Source: Actinomycetota bacterium
GTDB lineage: Bacteria; Actinomycetota; Acidimicrobiia; IMCC26256; VFJJ01
Assembly: GCA_009886115.1 (NCBI GenBank)
Contig: VFJJ01000141.1
Coordinates: forward strand, 1 to 37,180
DNA: 37,180 bases
Direction: 5' to 3'
Shown: piece after piece, positions 1 to 9,096 of the stretch
Layout: every line of letters begins with the position of its first letter
Position numbering within the stretch: the first letter of the stretch is position 1
Translations under genes and position numbers: made by a program
The notes under the pieces: generated by a model
What the model was told of the DNA's origin: nothing
Database searches by the model: none
Seen by the model: only the letters and a program-made list of their open reading frames with translations

Positions 1-4
1 AGTC

Positions 5-1042
5 TCAGTCGGTCGGCGTGCGAGGCGCCAGATCGGCCAACCGATACAGCTCGTCGATCACCGCCATGTTCGCGACAGCGTCGTCGACGCCGGTCGGAAA
101 CGGGGCTCCATCGAGCACGGCTGCGCAGAACGCCTCGAGCTGGTGGAAGTAGGTCGACGTGCGCTCGGCTCGACGTTTCACGGCGGGACGTCCGTCGACC
201 GACAGTACCGTGCGCCCGAAGAACTGGGGAGCCAGGGGATTCCTCACTCGGAGCTCGCCGCGGCTGCCGACGACCCGCAGCGAGATGCGCAGAGACGACG
301 ACATCGAGCACGTGAGCAGCGCCGACGGTCCTCCGTCGGGGAACTGCAGCTCTGCGCCGACGGAACGGTCGACGCCGGGAGCGTGGAGGCGGGCCCGGGC
401 CGAGACCACGCGTGGCTCGCGCCCGAAACCGCTCGGGCCTGCACCCGTCACCGCCTTGCCGAGGTGGCGGATCATGCTCACCGGGTAGCAGCCGGCGTCC
501 ATCAAGGCCCCCGGGGCGAGCGCCGGGTTCCACCGGATGTCACCGCGCTTGAGCAGTGGGAAGCAAAACGCTGCTTCGATGAGCGCCACATCACCGAGAT
601 CACCTCGTTCCAGGATCTCCAGTACCTGCAAGGTCTGGGGGTGGTAGCGCCAATGGAACGCCTCCATGACGACCAGGTGCGGATGCGCCCGGGCCACGGC
701 GGCGACACGCTCTGCCTCGTCGGCATTGGCTGTGAAGGGCTTCTCGCACAGCACGTGCTTGCCGGCCTCGAGCGCGGCGATCGTCCAGCGACCGTGCAGC
801 CCGTTCGGCAGCGGCACGTAGACGGCATCGATCTCGGGATCGCCGACGAGGTCGTCGTACGACGGGTGCACCCGGGGGATGCCGTGCTTGCCAGCGAAGG
901 CCTCGGCCCGCGATATGTCGCGAGCAGCGACAGCAGCAACGACCGCACGCGAACCCAGACGAGCCGGCTTGATCAGAGCCGCCGGCGTGATCGCAGCTGC
1001 TCCCAGGATCCCGATCCGTACCCGTCCGTCGATGGCGGCCAT
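5..1042 (-). CDS. Gfo/Idh/MocA family oxidoreductase
   Basis: Probable cytoplasmic NAD(P)-dependent sugar or dihydrodiol-type dehydrogenase of 345 aa. The N-terminus has a Rossmann fold (RIGILGAAAIT near residue 10). It is followed by the family signature ALEAGKHVLCEKPF, whose Lys lies in the active site, and then by EAFHWRYHP, which is typical of the trans-1,2-dihydrobenzene-1,2-diol dehydrogenase branch. The C-terminal half matches the GFO_IDH_MocA substrate domain. The reading frame stays open upstream to 1468, but that part is antisense to the next gene. ATG at 1042 sits directly before the Rossmann strand and was chosen for that reason. The gene is divergent from the EthD-like gene, with 96 bp between them. 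The substrate cannot be told from sequence. Confidence 0.85.
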   Translation of the reverse strand: MAAIDGRVRIGILGAAAITPAALIKPARLGSRAVVAAVAARDISRAEAFAGKHGIPRVHPSYDDLVGDPEIDAVYVPLPNGLHGRWTIAALEAGKHVLCEKPFTANADEAERVAAVARAHPHLVVMEAFHWRYHPQTLQVLEILERGDLGDVALIEAAFCFPLLKRGDIRWNPALAPGALMDAGCYPVSMIRHLGKAVTGAGPSGFGREPRVVSARARLHAPGVDRSVGAELQFPDGGPSALLTCSMSSSLRISLRVVGSRGELRVRNPLAPQFFGRTVLSVDGRPAVKRRAERTSTYFHQLEAFCAAVLDGAPFPTGVDDAVANMAVIDELYRLADLAPRTPTD

Positions 1043-1138
1043 GAGTCGTGCCTCGCTGGGAGTGAATCGCTGGCTTGAGACGGAGGAGGAGCCGAGACTC
1101 CCCCTGGCATCTGGCTCAGCAGAGTAGAACGATGGACC

Positions 1139-1849
1139 ATGGCACAGACCACGGGGCTCCTGATCGCCTACAACAAGTGCATCCGCCTCACCGAGGCACC
1201 CGAGTGGGATGCCTGGTACGACGACATCCACCTTCCCGACCTCATGGAGGGCGACGGTCCGAAGGTCGCGACGCGGTGGATCCTCACTGATCCGCCCGCT
1301 CCAGGGATGCCGGGCATCGGGTTCACGCACCTCACGATCTACGAGTTCACGGGCGGCGACATCGGCCACAAGGTGCGCTCGTTCCTCGATCGCGACCGGG
1401 AGTTGCGCCGAGCCGGGCGAATCCATCCCACGCACGCGGTGATCGACGTGCACGCATTCGTGGCCCACGGCCGCTGGAACGACAAGCCCGAACCGTCACC
1501 GGCATTGAAGAGCCACGTGCTCACGCACGTCCTGTGCACCGATTCCCGAGTCGAGCTCGAGTGGGACCAGTGGTACGACGACCAGCACGTCCCCGACATG
1601 CTCGGTTCGGGCGCGTTCACCACGGCGACCCGGTGGCGACGCCTCGATCCCGTCGCGAACGGACCCAATCACATGACCCTGTACGACGTCGCGTTCGATT
1701 CCGTGCAAGAAGCCGTCGAGAAGAGCGCCGCCGTGATGCCCGGCCTCCTTGCTGCCGGACGCAAGCATCCGTGCCACACCGGTGCGATGACCCTCACGCT
1801 GCAACCGGCCGGCCGCCACGGGGGAACCGGTCTGCGCCCGTCCGACTGA
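1139..1849 (+). CDS. Duplicated EthD/dimeric alpha-beta barrel protein
   Basis: A 236-aa cytoplasmic protein made of two related ferredoxin-like (dimeric alpha-beta barrel) units. The repeat is visible directly: WDAWYDDIHLPDLM near residue 23 and WDQWYDDQHVPDML near residue 142, each followed by a TRW motif about 15 residues later. The (Y)D(x)HxPD pattern is the mark of the EthD-like family, members of which act in degradation or polyketide-type pathways. Here two copies are fused, so one chain may form a complete barrel. ATG at 1139 is preceded by TAGAAC eight nt upstream, a near match to the leaderless -10 seen elsewhere in the window. The function is unknown. A second small alpha-beta barrel protein lies at 12741-13499. 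Confidence 0.75.
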   Translation: MAQTTGLLIAYNKCIRLTEAPEWDAWYDDIHLPDLMEGDGPKVATRWILTDPPAPGMPGIGFTHLTIYEFTGGDIGHKVRSFLDRDRELRRAGRIHPTHAVIDVHAFVAHGRWNDKPEPSPALKSHVLTHVLCTDSRVELEWDQWYDDQHVPDMLGSGAFTTATRWRRLDPVANGPNHMTLYDVAFDSVQEAVEKSAAVMPGLLAAGRKHPCHTGAMTLTLQPAGRHGGTGLRPSD

Positions 1850-2017
1850 GCTCGCCCGGGCGGGCCCGTGACCTCGGGCCCGTGACGCCGGGCCCGTGAC
1901 CTCCGCCAGCGGCCCGCATCGGGAGGCCGCCCGGGCCCGCATCGGGAGGCCGAGCGCGGGAATCGCTCTGGCCGATTTCCGCCAGCATCGGACCCGGAGA
2001 GGCGCGACGATGGAGGC
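1850..2017. repeat. Intergenic short direct repeats (14-bp x3, 23-bp x2)
   Basis: The gap between the EthD-like gene and alkA contains CGGGCCCGTGAC three times with a 14-bp period (1861, 1875, 1889), then GCCCGCATCGGGAGGCCG twice with a 23-bp period (1912 and 1935). I see no gene here. The first array starts directly after the upstream stop codon. Confidence 0.8.
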
Positions 2018-3463
2018 ATGATCGAGGACGTCGAGCGGTGCTACCGGATCGTGTGCAGCCGTGACCCCCGCTTCGACGGGTGGTTCATCGTCGCCGTCAC
2101 GACCACGAGCATCTACTGCCGTCCCTCATGCCCGGCCACCACGCCCAAGCGGGCCAACGTGCGCTTCTACCCCACGGCCGCGGCGGCTCAGGCGAACGGC
2201 TTCCGGGCCTGTCGCCGATGCCGCCCGGACGTCACACCCGGCTCGCCGCAGTGGTCGGTGCGCGGCGATGTCGTCGCCCGCGCCATGCGCCTCGTTGCCG
2301 ACGGTGTCGTCGACAGGGAGGGAGTGTCAGGTGTCGCCCGCCGGCTCGGCTACAGCGTCCGTCATCTGAACCGCCTGCTCACCGAAGAGCTCGGAGCCGG
2401 CCCGCTGGCGCTCGCTCGAGCGGAGCGGGCCCGCACGGCCCGGGTGCTGATCGAGACGACCGACCTCCCGTCGAGTCACATCGCGTTTGCCGCTGGCTTC
2501 TCCAGCATCCGCCAGTACAACGACACCATCCGGGAGGTCTTCGCATCGTCGCCGTCAGATCTGCGGACCCGCAGGCGCGGCATGAGCCCCGGCGTCGATG
2601 GGACGATCGCCGTGCGGTTGCCCGTACGGTCCCCGTTCGACGCGCAGCACCTGCTGCGCTTCCTCGGGGAGCGGGCGATCGAGGGAGTCGAGGAGGTCGA
2701 CGGAGCCACGTACCGCCGCAGCCTCACGCTCACGAACGGCACGGGCATCGTCTCGCTCACGCCGGTTTCGGTGCCGGTCGCTCACGTGCACGGTGTCTTC
2801 AAGCTGCAGGACCTGCGAGATCTGGCGGCAGCCGTGGCCCGGTGTCGGAGCCTCCTCGATCTCGATGCCGATCCCCGGGCCGTCGACGACGTGCTCGGTG
2901 CCGATCCCGCGCTCGGTCACCTGATCGCAGCCCACCCCGGGCGGCGGGTGCCGGGGACGGTCGACGGTTCCGAGCTGGCCGTGCGAGCGGTGCTGGGCCA
3001 ACAGGTGAGCGTCGCTGCGGCGCGAACCCAGGCGAGCCGGCTGGCCCGGCGGCGGGGTCGGCTCCTCGACACCCCCGACGGCGCGATCACCCGGTGCTTC
3101 CCGACCCCGGCCGAGCTGGCCGACGGCGAGACGTTCGAAGGGCTGCCCGGGATGCGTCGCAGGGCGCTGGTGGCCCTCTCGAAGGCCTTGGCCGACGAGA
3201 CCCTCGAACTGCACCCCGGCGTCGACCGCGCCCAGGCGACCGGCCGGTTGCGGGCGCTGCCCGGCATCGGGACCTGGACAGCCGACTACGTCGCGATGCG
3301 AGCGCTGCGCGACCCCGACATCTTCCTCCCCACCGACCTCGCCGTGCTCGGAGCCCTGCGAGCACTGACGCTGGCCACGAGCCCGCGCGAGGCCGAGCGT
3401 GTTGCCGTCAACTGGCGTCCCTGGCGTTCGTACGCCCTCGTCCACCTCTGGAGCCGATCATGA
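2018..3463 (+). CDS. alkA: Ada-type regulator fused to AlkA 3-methyladenine DNA glycosylase
   Basis: A 481-aa fusion with the architecture of mycobacterial AlkA: Ada metal-binding domain (1-75), AraC-type helix-turn-helix (about 85-185), AlkA N-terminal domain (about 190-310), and HhH-GPD glycosylase (about 320-478). The four zinc-ligand Cys of the Ada domain are C34, C38, C65 and C68. C34 is the position that accepts methyl groups from phosphotriesters in Ada. The glycosylase hairpin [11 protein letters not shown] is present, and D440 in PTDL is the expected catalytic Asp. The protein should sense alkylation damage, activate transcription and excise alkylated bases. It overlaps ogt by four bases (ATGA), so the two are co-transcribed and probably translationally coupled. 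Autoregulation is expected for the family but was not seen directly. Confidence 0.92.
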   Translation: MIEDVERCYRIVCSRDPRFDGWFIVAVTTTSIYCRPSCPATTPKRANVRFYPTAAAAQANGFRACRRCRPDVTPGSPQWSVRGDVVARAMRLVADGVVDREGVSGVARRLGYSVRHLNRLLTEELGAGPLALARAERARTARVLIETTDLPSSHIAFAAGFSSIRQYNDTIREVFASSPSDLRTRRRGMSPGVDGTIAVRLPVRSPFDAQHLLRFLGERAIEGVEEVDGATYRRSLTLTNGTGIVSLTPVSVPVAHVHGVFKLQDLRDLAAAVARCRSLLDLDADPRAVDDVLGADPALGHLIAAHPGRRVPGTVDGSELAVRAVLGQQVSVAAARTQASRLARRRGRLLDTPDGAITRCFPTPAELADGETFEGLPGMRRRALVALSKALADETLELHPGVDRAQATGRLRALPGIGTWTADYVAMRALRDPDIFLPTDLAVLGALRALTLATSPREAERVAVNWRPWRSYALVHLWSRS

Positions 3464-4008
3464 CCGTTACCTCTGCCCCCTCGAACGCCGCCCGTCGCTC
3501 GAACGGACGTGCCCGCTCGAGCACCGTGACCACGCCCGTTGGGCCGTTCTCCGTCGTGGCCGACCTGAGCGACGCCGTCATCGCCTCAGGCTGGACCGAC
3601 GACATCGGCGGGCTCGTCTCCCTCGTGGCACCGTCGCTCCGACCCGATCGGATCGAGCACCGGGGTGATCTGGGCGAGCTCACCCGGGCCATCGTCGCCT
3701 ACCACGAAGGCGAGCTCCACGCCGTCGAGCCGATCATCGTGAACCAACGATCGGGACCGTTCCTCGACCTGGCGTGGAAGGTCCTCCGAGCGGTCGGGCC
3801 CGGCGAGCCCGTCAGCTACTCGGAGCTCGCGCTGCGCTGCGGACGGCCGACAGCGGTACGCGCCGCGGCGTCGGCCTGTGCCCGGAACTCGGCCGCGCTG
3901 TTCGTCCCGTGTCACCGGGTGATCCGCGCCGACGGATCGCTCGGCGGTTTCCGGTGGGGTCTGGCCGTGAAGCGGTGGCTTCTCGACCATGAATCTCACG
4001 CTATGTAG
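3460..4008 (+). CDS. ogt: Methylated-DNA-protein cysteine methyltransferase
   Basis: A 182-aa suicide repair protein that removes alkyl groups from O6-alkylguanine. The active site PCHRVI contains the acceptor C151. Upstream is the DNA-binding segment [16 protein letters not shown] (helix-turn-helix with the Arg finger region), and the typical GSLGGFRWG turn follows the active site. An RNase-H-like N-terminal domain covers residues 20-95. The ATG overlaps the stop codon of the Ada-AlkA gene, giving a two-gene alkylation-repair operon in the same order of activities as the ogt/alkA neighbours of Mycobacterium tuberculosis. The frame is open far upstream to 2080, but that part is a shadow of alkA. 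Length is normal for the family. Confidence 0.93.
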   Translation: MTVTSAPSNAARRSNGRARSSTVTTPVGPFSVVADLSDAVIASGWTDDIGGLVSLVAPSLRPDRIEHRGDLGELTRAIVAYHEGELHAVEPIIVNQRSGPFLDLAWKVLRAVGPGEPVSYSELALRCGRPTAVRAAASACARNSAALFVPCHRVIRADGSLGGFRWGLAVKRWLLDHESHAM

Positions 4009-4175
4009 CGACGAGCTGCATGGTGTGGGCCCTCGATGTCGATCGTGCGACAACCTCATGAACAGCAGGCGCCAAACCCTGTTCTTACCCTCGAATTACC
4101 TTGCCACGGAAGGAAATCTCGGTAAACCTGCGAGGGGAGCAGTGCACACGGGCTCGTCCATCGAAGGGAGGCGCA
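4009..4175 (+). promoter_or_regulatory. otsA leader with strong ribosome-binding site
   Basis: A 167-bp gap upstream of otsA. The relevant part is GAAGGGAGG at 4162-4170, five nt before GTG at 4176. This Shine-Dalgarno site fixes the otsA start at 4176 rather than at the earlier in-frame ATG at 4101, where no such site is visible. No riboswitch or convincing -10/-35 pair was recognised in the rest of the gap. Confidence 0.5.
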
Positions 4176-5645
4176 GTGACGTTGACGATTCAGGTGGACG
4201 GCATGGGTTCACGGAGCGCGTCGTCTCCCCTTCGGCCAGCGGTCGAACCCGCCTTCAGCGATCTCGTCGTCGTGGCCAACCGCCTTCCGGTCAAGCAAAA
4301 GGGAGGTGCCGAGCGCCCTGTGCTTCGGACGATCGGTTGGGAGACGAGTCCCGGTGGTCTCGTCGGCGCCCTGGCCCCGGTCCTGTCGGCTCGGACGGGT
4401 GCGTGGGTCGGATGGCCCGGGTGCTCGGGCCCGGCACCCGGCCCGTTCGATCACGAGGGCATGCACCTCCACCCCGTGGCCCTGGCCCGGTCGGAGTACG
4501 AGGCCTTCTACGAGGGCTTCTCGAACGCGACCCTCTGGCCGCTCTATCACGACGCCATTCGCGCGCCCGAGTTCCGCGCCGACTGGTGGGACGCCTACGT
4601 CGCCGTCAACTCCCGCTATGCCGAACGCGCCGCAGCGGTCACGGCGATCAACGGATCGGTGTGGGTCCACGACTACCAGCTCCAGCTCGTACCCGCGATG
4701 CTGCGACGCCTCCGCCCCGATCTGCGGATCGGCTTCTTCTTGCACATCCCGTTTCCCCCGCCCGAGCTGTTCATGCACCTCCCGTGGCGCCACGAGATCA
4801 TCGAGGGCCTGCTCGGTGTCGACGTCGTGGGCTTCCAGGAGCCCGTGGCCGCGCAGAACTTCTCCCGCCTGGCCCGCCGGGTCGCCGGCGCGACAGGCGC
4901 CGCGAAGCACCTGCTCCATGGCGGTCGTCGCATCGAGGTGGGCGCCTTTCCGATCTCGATAGATGTCGACGCCGTCACCCGCATCGCCGGGAACCCCATC
5001 ACGACGGTGCGCGCCGCCGAGCTCCGACGGAACCTCGGCGCGCCCACCACGCTCCTGCTCGGCGTCGATCGGCTCGACTACACCAAGGGCATCGAGCTCC
5101 GCCTTCGGGCGTTCCAGGAGCTGCTGCGCGACCGACGCCTGAAGCCGGGCGAGTGCGTGATGGTGCAGATCGCCGTCCCGTCTCGCGGTGAGGTCTCGAG
5201 CTACGCCGAGGAACGCGAGCGCATCGAGCGTCTCGTCGGCGAGATCAACGGCGAGTTCGGTCAGATGGGCCGGCCCGTCGTCCACTACCTCCACCGCAGC
5301 CTTCCCTTCCCCGAGCTCGTCGCCCTGTACCGGGCGGCCGACGTGATGCTCGTGACCCCCTTGCGGGACGGGATGAACCTGGTGTCCAAGGAGTACGTGG
5401 CCGCTCGCACCGACGGGGCCGGCGTGCTGGTGCTGAGCGAGTTCGCCGGCGCGTCCCGAGAGCTCTCGAGCGCGCTGTTGGTGAACCCGCACGACCACGA
5501 GGGGCTCAAGCACACGATCGAAGCCGCGGTGAACCTCGATCCCCTCGAGGCGAGGAAGCGGATGCGGTCGATGCGAGCGGCTGTTCGTCGCCACGACGTT
5601 CACGCCTGGGCCGCCGAGTTCCTCGGGGCGCTCAACGGGCATTGA
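4176..5645 (+). CDS. otsA: Trehalose-6-phosphate synthase
   Basis: A GT20 glycosyltransferase (489 aa from the GTG start) that joins UDP- or another NDP-glucose to glucose-6-phosphate, making trehalose-6-phosphate in the cytoplasm. Motifs appear in the usual order: VVVANRLPV at the N-terminus, [47 protein letters not shown] with the conserved Arg/Lys pair that binds donor phosphate, and [14 protein letters not shown] near the C-terminus. Length is normal. The otsB fusion gene begins 36 bp downstream on the same strand, so the two form a trehalose operon. The frame could start at 4101 but the ribosome-binding site favours 4176. Likely roles are osmoprotection and carbon storage. Confidence 0.93.
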   Translation: MTLTIQVDGMGSRSASSPLRPAVEPAFSDLVVVANRLPVKQKGGAERPVLRTIGWETSPGGLVGALAPVLSARTGAWVGWPGCSGPAPGPFDHEGMHLHPVALARSEYEAFYEGFSNATLWPLYHDAIRAPEFRADWWDAYVAVNSRYAERAAAVTAINGSVWVHDYQLQLVPAMLRRLRPDLRIGFFLHIPFPPPELFMHLPWRHEIIEGLLGVDVVGFQEPVAAQNFSRLARRVAGATGAAKHLLHGGRRIEVGAFPISIDVDAVTRIAGNPITTVRAAELRRNLGAPTTLLLGVDRLDYTKGIELRLRAFQELLRDRRLKPGECVMVQIAVPSRGEVSSYAEERERIERLVGEINGEFGQMGRPVVHYLHRSLPFPELVALYRAADVMLVTPLRDGMNLVSKEYVAARTDGAGVLVLSEFAGASRELSSALLVNPHDHEGLKHTIEAAVNLDPLEARKRMRSMRAAVRRHDVHAWAAEFLGALNGH

Positions 5646-5681
5646 CCCTCGTTGCGCGCTCCGAGAGAGCACACTTCCCCC

Positions 5682-8228
5682 ATGCGGAACCACACTCCCG
5701 AGCTCGACGGCCACCTCGACGAGCTGGCCCGGACGCCCGTGCTGCTCGTTGCCTGCGACTACGACGGCACACTGGCTCCGATCGTCACGAACCCGAGCGA
5801 CGCCCGACCCCGAGCCGAGTCGGTCGTGGCGCTCCGGACGCTCGCCGGTCTGACCGACACCCATGTGGCGGTGATCTCGGGACGGTCGCTGCGCGATCTG
5901 GCCGTGCTGAGCCGCCTCCCGTCGGAGATCCATCTCGTCGGTAGCCACGGCTCCGAGTTCGACCTGGGCTTCGCCCACGACCTCCCGGCCGAGATCCGCG
6001 CCACCCACGACCATCTCTGCGCCGACATCACCACAATCGCCACGAGGGCGACCGGGGTGAGGGTCGAGGTCAAGCCGGCCGGGCTCGCCGTGCACTACCG
6101 CGAGGTCGATCCCGAGGCCGTCGGCGACCTCCTGCTCGCCGTCGAAGGCGGACCGAGCCGCCGTCAGGGCGTGCACACCAGGCACGGCAAGATGGTCGTC
6201 GAGCTCTCGGTCGTCCCCACGAGCAAGGGTCACGCTCTCGAGATCCTGCGCCATCAGGTCGGGGCCACGGCCGTGTTGTTCCTGGGCGACGACCTCACCG
6301 ACGAGGACGCCTTCACCGTGCTGACCGGGCCCGACGTCGGCGTCAAGATCGGTGACGGGCCGACGGCTGCGGCACACCGGGTCAACGACACGATGGCCGT
6401 GGCCCAGCTCCTCGCGGGGCTCTCGGAGCGCAGACGGGAGTGGGTGTTCGGGTTCCGCGCCCCGCCGATCGAGCGGCACGCCCTGCTGTCGAACCGGAGG
6501 ACGGTCGCGTTGGTCACCCCCGACGCCCGGGTGGCCTGGATGTGCCACCCCCGAGCCGACGGCTCGTCGGTCTTCGCCGAGCTGCTCGGTGGAGCCAGTG
6601 CCGGCTACTTCTCGGTCGGCCCTCGCGTGCCGTCAACGCCGCTCGGCCAGCGCTACCTCCCCGGTACCTTGACGGTCGAGACCCGCTGGCCGGGCATCAC
6701 CGTCGTCGACTACCTCGACACGGCGATGATCGTGCCCGACGGGCCACCGCGCAACCGCAACGACCTGGTGCGGGTGATCACCGGCTTTCGCACAGCCCGC
6801 GTGGAGTTCGCGCCCCGACTCGACTACGCCCGCAGCCCGACCCGGCTCAAGCTCGTCGACGACGGGCTCGAAGTGCTCGGCGGTGCCGACCCGATCGTGC
6901 TGCGCTCACCGGGGGTGGTGTGGGAGATCACCGAAGAGGGGTCGCACCACACGGCCCGGGCCGATGTCGAGCTGGCCCGAGGCCCGGTCGTGCTCGAGCT
7001 CCGCTGCGGTGCGAGCCATACCACGGACGAAGGTCCACCCGTCATCGACCGCAAGCGGATCAGCGACCGTTCGTGGATCGATTGGGCCGGCCGTCTGGTC
7101 GTGCCCGCCCTGGCCCCCGATGCCGTCGTGCGGTCGGCGCTCACGCTCAAGGCGCTCTGTCACGAACCGACCGGCGCCATCTTAGCCGCAGCCACCACGA
7201 GCCTCCCCGAGATCATCGGCGGAGTCCGCAACTGGGACTATCGCTACTGCTGGCTACGCGACGGCGCGCTGACGGCGTCGGCCCTGACCAGCCTGGGCAG
7301 CCTCGACGAGGGTCTGGCGTTCCTCGACTGGCTCGCGGTTCTACTCGGCTCGGTCTCGGGCCCCGAGCGTCTCCGGCCCGTCTACACGATCCTCGGGCAG
7401 GAGCTCATGCCCGAGGCGGCCATCACCCAACTGTCGGGCTACGCCGGGAGTCGCCCGGTTCGCATCGGCAACGCCGCCGAGCACCAGCTGCAGCTCGACG
7501 TCTTCGGACCCGTCGTGGAGCTCGTCGAGCGTCTCATGAACGCCGGGGCCACGATCACCGACGCCCACTGGATGATCGTCGAGTCGATGGTGCAGGCGGT
7601 CGAGCAGCGATGGAACGAACCCGACCACGGGATCTGGGAGATCAGGCTCGCGCCCCGCCATCACGTGTACTCGAAGGTGATGTGCTGGTCGACGCTCGAG
7701 CGCGCCATCACCATCGCGAACCTGGTGCACGGCCGGGCCCGGCGGAGCTGGCTCGAGCTCCGTGACCTGATTGCCGCCGATGTCTTGACGCAGGGCTGGA
7801 AACCGCACCTCAACGCGTTCACCGCCGCGTACGACGGGGAAGATCTCGACGCGGCCTCGTTGCACGTGGGCCTCAGCGGGCTCGTCGCACCTCACGATCC
7901 CCGCTTTCTCGGCACGGTCCACGCCGTCGAGTTGCTGCTCCGCGACGGGCCCACGGTGTACCGGTACCGCACCGACGACGGCCTTCCTGGCTTCGAGGGC
8001 GGTTTTCACCTCTGTACGTCGTGGCTGGTGGAGGCCTACCACCTCGCCGGGCGCGACGAGGACGCTCGGGCCCTCTTCAGCCAACTGACCGATCTGGCCG
8101 GTCCGACCGGCCTGATGTCGGAGGAGTACGACCCGGCAACCGAGCGCTCCCTCGGCAACTACCCCCAGGCCTACTCCCACGTCGGCATCATCAACAACGC
8201 CGTGTCACTGAGCCGAACCAGATCCTGA
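5682..8228 (+). CDS. otsB: Trehalose-6-phosphate phosphatase fused to GH15 trehalase/glucoamylase-type hydrolase
   Basis: An 848-aa two-enzyme fusion. Residues 10-250 are a HAD-type OtsB: CDYDGTLAP (nucleophile D26, acid D28), VISGRS, HGKMVVEL and GDDLTDEDAF (202-211). From about 260, where PPIERHALLSNRRTVALV begins, to the end is a full glycoside hydrolase family 15 protein with its beta-sandwich and (alpha/alpha)6 barrel. It has NWDYRYCWLRD (517-527), GIWEIR with the likely acid E653, SEEYDP with the likely base at 814-815, and GNYPQAYSH. GH15 members in actinobacteria include acid trehalases. The chain could thus make trehalose and also hydrolyse trehalose or a related alpha-glucan. ATG 5682 was chosen over an in-frame TTG at 5652. 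The join falls in one continuous open frame and I see no frameshift. Confidence 0.88.
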   Translation: MRNHTPELDGHLDELARTPVLLVACDYDGTLAPIVTNPSDARPRAESVVALRTLAGLTDTHVAVISGRSLRDLAVLSRLPSEIHLVGSHGSEFDLGFAHDLPAEIRATHDHLCADITTIATRATGVRVEVKPAGLAVHYREVDPEAVGDLLLAVEGGPSRRQGVHTRHGKMVVELSVVPTSKGHALEILRHQVGATAVLFLGDDLTDEDAFTVLTGPDVGVKIGDGPTAAAHRVNDTMAVAQLLAGLSERRREWVFGFRAPPIERHALLSNRRTVALVTPDARVAWMCHPRADGSSVFAELLGGASAGYFSVGPRVPSTPLGQRYLPGTLTVETRWPGITVVDYLDTAMIVPDGPPRNRNDLVRVITGFRTARVEFAPRLDYARSPTRLKLVDDGLEVLGGADPIVLRSPGVVWEITEEGSHHTARADVELARGPVVLELRCGASHTTDEGPPVIDRKRISDRSWIDWAGRLVVPALAPDAVVRSALTLKALCHEPTGAILAAATTSLPEIIGGVRNWDYRYCWLRDGALTASALTSLGSLDEGLAFLDWLAVLLGSVSGPERLRPVYTILGQELMPEAAITQLSGYAGSRPVRIGNAAEHQLQLDVFGPVVELVERLMNAGATITDAHWMIVESMVQAVEQRWNEPDHGIWEIRLAPRHHVYSKVMCWSTLERAITIANLVHGRARRSWLELRDLIAADVLTQGWKPHLNAFTAAYDGEDLDAASLHVGLSGLVAPHDPRFLGTVHAVELLLRDGPTVYRYRTDDGLPGFEGGFHLCTSWLVEAYHLAGRDEDARALFSQLTDLAGPTGLMSEEYDPATERSLGNYPQAYSHVGIINNAVSLSRTRS

Positions 8229-8320
8229 ACCGGACCCTGAACCTCCCCGGCTCCGATGGGGAGACGGGTGCAGGGATGTTCCACACCGGAGCCCTCCTTC
8301 ACACAGCGACGGAAAGGTCC
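8229..8320. other. Convergent gap after the trehalose operon
   Basis: A 92-bp gap between the ends of the otsB fusion gene and the acyltransferase gene. It has a short inverted repeat, CTCCCC...GGGGAG, around 8245-8265 that could form a weak hairpin. I see nothing else. Confidence 0.3.
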
Positions 8321-9082
8321 TCAGCGGGAGGAGGATCGGAGCTCGATGGCTTCGTCGAGGACGGCCTGGAGACGCTCCCGGAGGTGCGCGCTGGCGGCGT
8401 GACGCTCGTGACGGCCCAGCCGCTCACCCACGCCGACGGGAGGCACGATGGGCGCGCCGACGACGAGCGCCACCCTGACCCATCGGAGGAGATGGGCCCC
8501 TCGCGGCAAGGCCTCGTCGGCTCCGGCGATGCCGATGGGCACGATGGGAGCGCCCGTCCGGGCCGACAGGTAGACCGCACCGTCGAAGACCTCACCCACC
8601 ACCGCCCCGGTTTTTCGTGTGCCCTCGGGGAACACGACCACGGCCTTGCCCTCCCGCAGCAGGTCCTCAGCCGCGGTCAGGGCCTCGCGATCGAGCGCGC
8701 CCCGGCGGACCGGGAAGCATCCGATCGAGGCCATGATCCACGACGAGAACCGTCCACGAAACAGCGAGACCTTGGCGAGTGACCACACGCGGCGATTGGT
8801 GAGCGCGGCGCCGATGAGCAGCACGTCGAGGTTCGACCGGTGCACCGGGGCCACGATCATCGGGCCTGGAACCGCGAGCTGCTCCTTGCCTCGAGACCTG
8901 ACCCTCAGGTACGGCAACAACAACGCACGACACGTGACCCGGAGCAACCCGTAGGCGAGGGCCGATGCACGCGAGCGCCCGATGCGGAGCACGCGATCGT
9001 GGAGCTCGGCATGGGCGGCGCTGGCGACCCTGGCGGCGTCGGCGACCCTGGCGGCGTCATCGGCAGAGGCGGCGGCTTTCAC
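8321..9082 (-). CDS. PlsC-type 1-acyl-sn-glycerol-3-phosphate acyltransferase
   Basis: A membrane-associated acyltransferase of 253 aa that transfers fatty acids to lysophosphatidic acid or a similar acceptor in phospholipid synthesis. The catalytic motif HRSNLD (H81, D86) and the glycerol-phosphate-binding motif FPEGTR (151-156) are both present, with PIVPIGIAG as block IV. GTG at 9082 is the first usable start after the stop of the upstream SDR gene (14 nt away, same strand). The longer frame to 9262 only overlaps that SDR. An Ala-rich N-terminal segment before the domain is encoded by an 18-bp direct repeat. No Shine-Dalgarno sequence is evident, so translational coupling to the SDR is likely. 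Confidence 0.82.
   Translation of the reverse strand: MKAAASADDAARVADAARVASAAHAELHDRVLRIGRSRASALAYGLLRVTCRALLLPYLRVRSRGKEQLAVPGPMIVAPVHRSNLDVLLIGAALTNRRVWSLAKVSLFRGRFSSWIMASIGCFPVRRGALDREALTAAEDLLREGKAVVVFPEGTRKTGAVVGEVFDGAVYLSARTGAPIVPIGIAGADEALPRGAHLLRWVRVALVVGAPIVPPVGVGERLGRHERHAASAHLRERLQAVLDEAIELRSSSR
9024..9059. repeat. 18-bp direct repeat inside the acyltransferase gene
   Basis: GGCGACCCTGGCGGCGTC occurs twice in perfect tandem (9024-9041, 9042-9059). On the minus strand it encodes two DAARVA units in the alanine-rich N-terminal segment. The unit is a multiple of three, so the frame is kept. Confidence 0.85.
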
Positions 9083-9096
9083 GGCGCGGGTCGCGA

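Noticed and set aside
1856-1953. Terminator or attachment site between the EthD-like gene and alkA
   Set aside because: The repeats are direct, not inverted, and no integrase or tRNA gene is near.
2080-4008. 642-codon open frame on the plus strand spanning alkA and ogt
   Set aside because: Only the part from 3460 reads as a protein (Ogt). The earlier part is an Arg/Pro-rich shadow of alkA in another frame.
4009-4175. Riboswitch upstream of otsA
   Set aside because: Some words (CGCCAAACC, CGGTAAACC) recalled known motifs, but no conserved core could be aligned by eye.
4209-6548. 779-codon minus-strand open frame
   Set aside because: It is antisense to otsA and otsB, which have complete family motifs. 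Long antisense frames are expected at this GC content.
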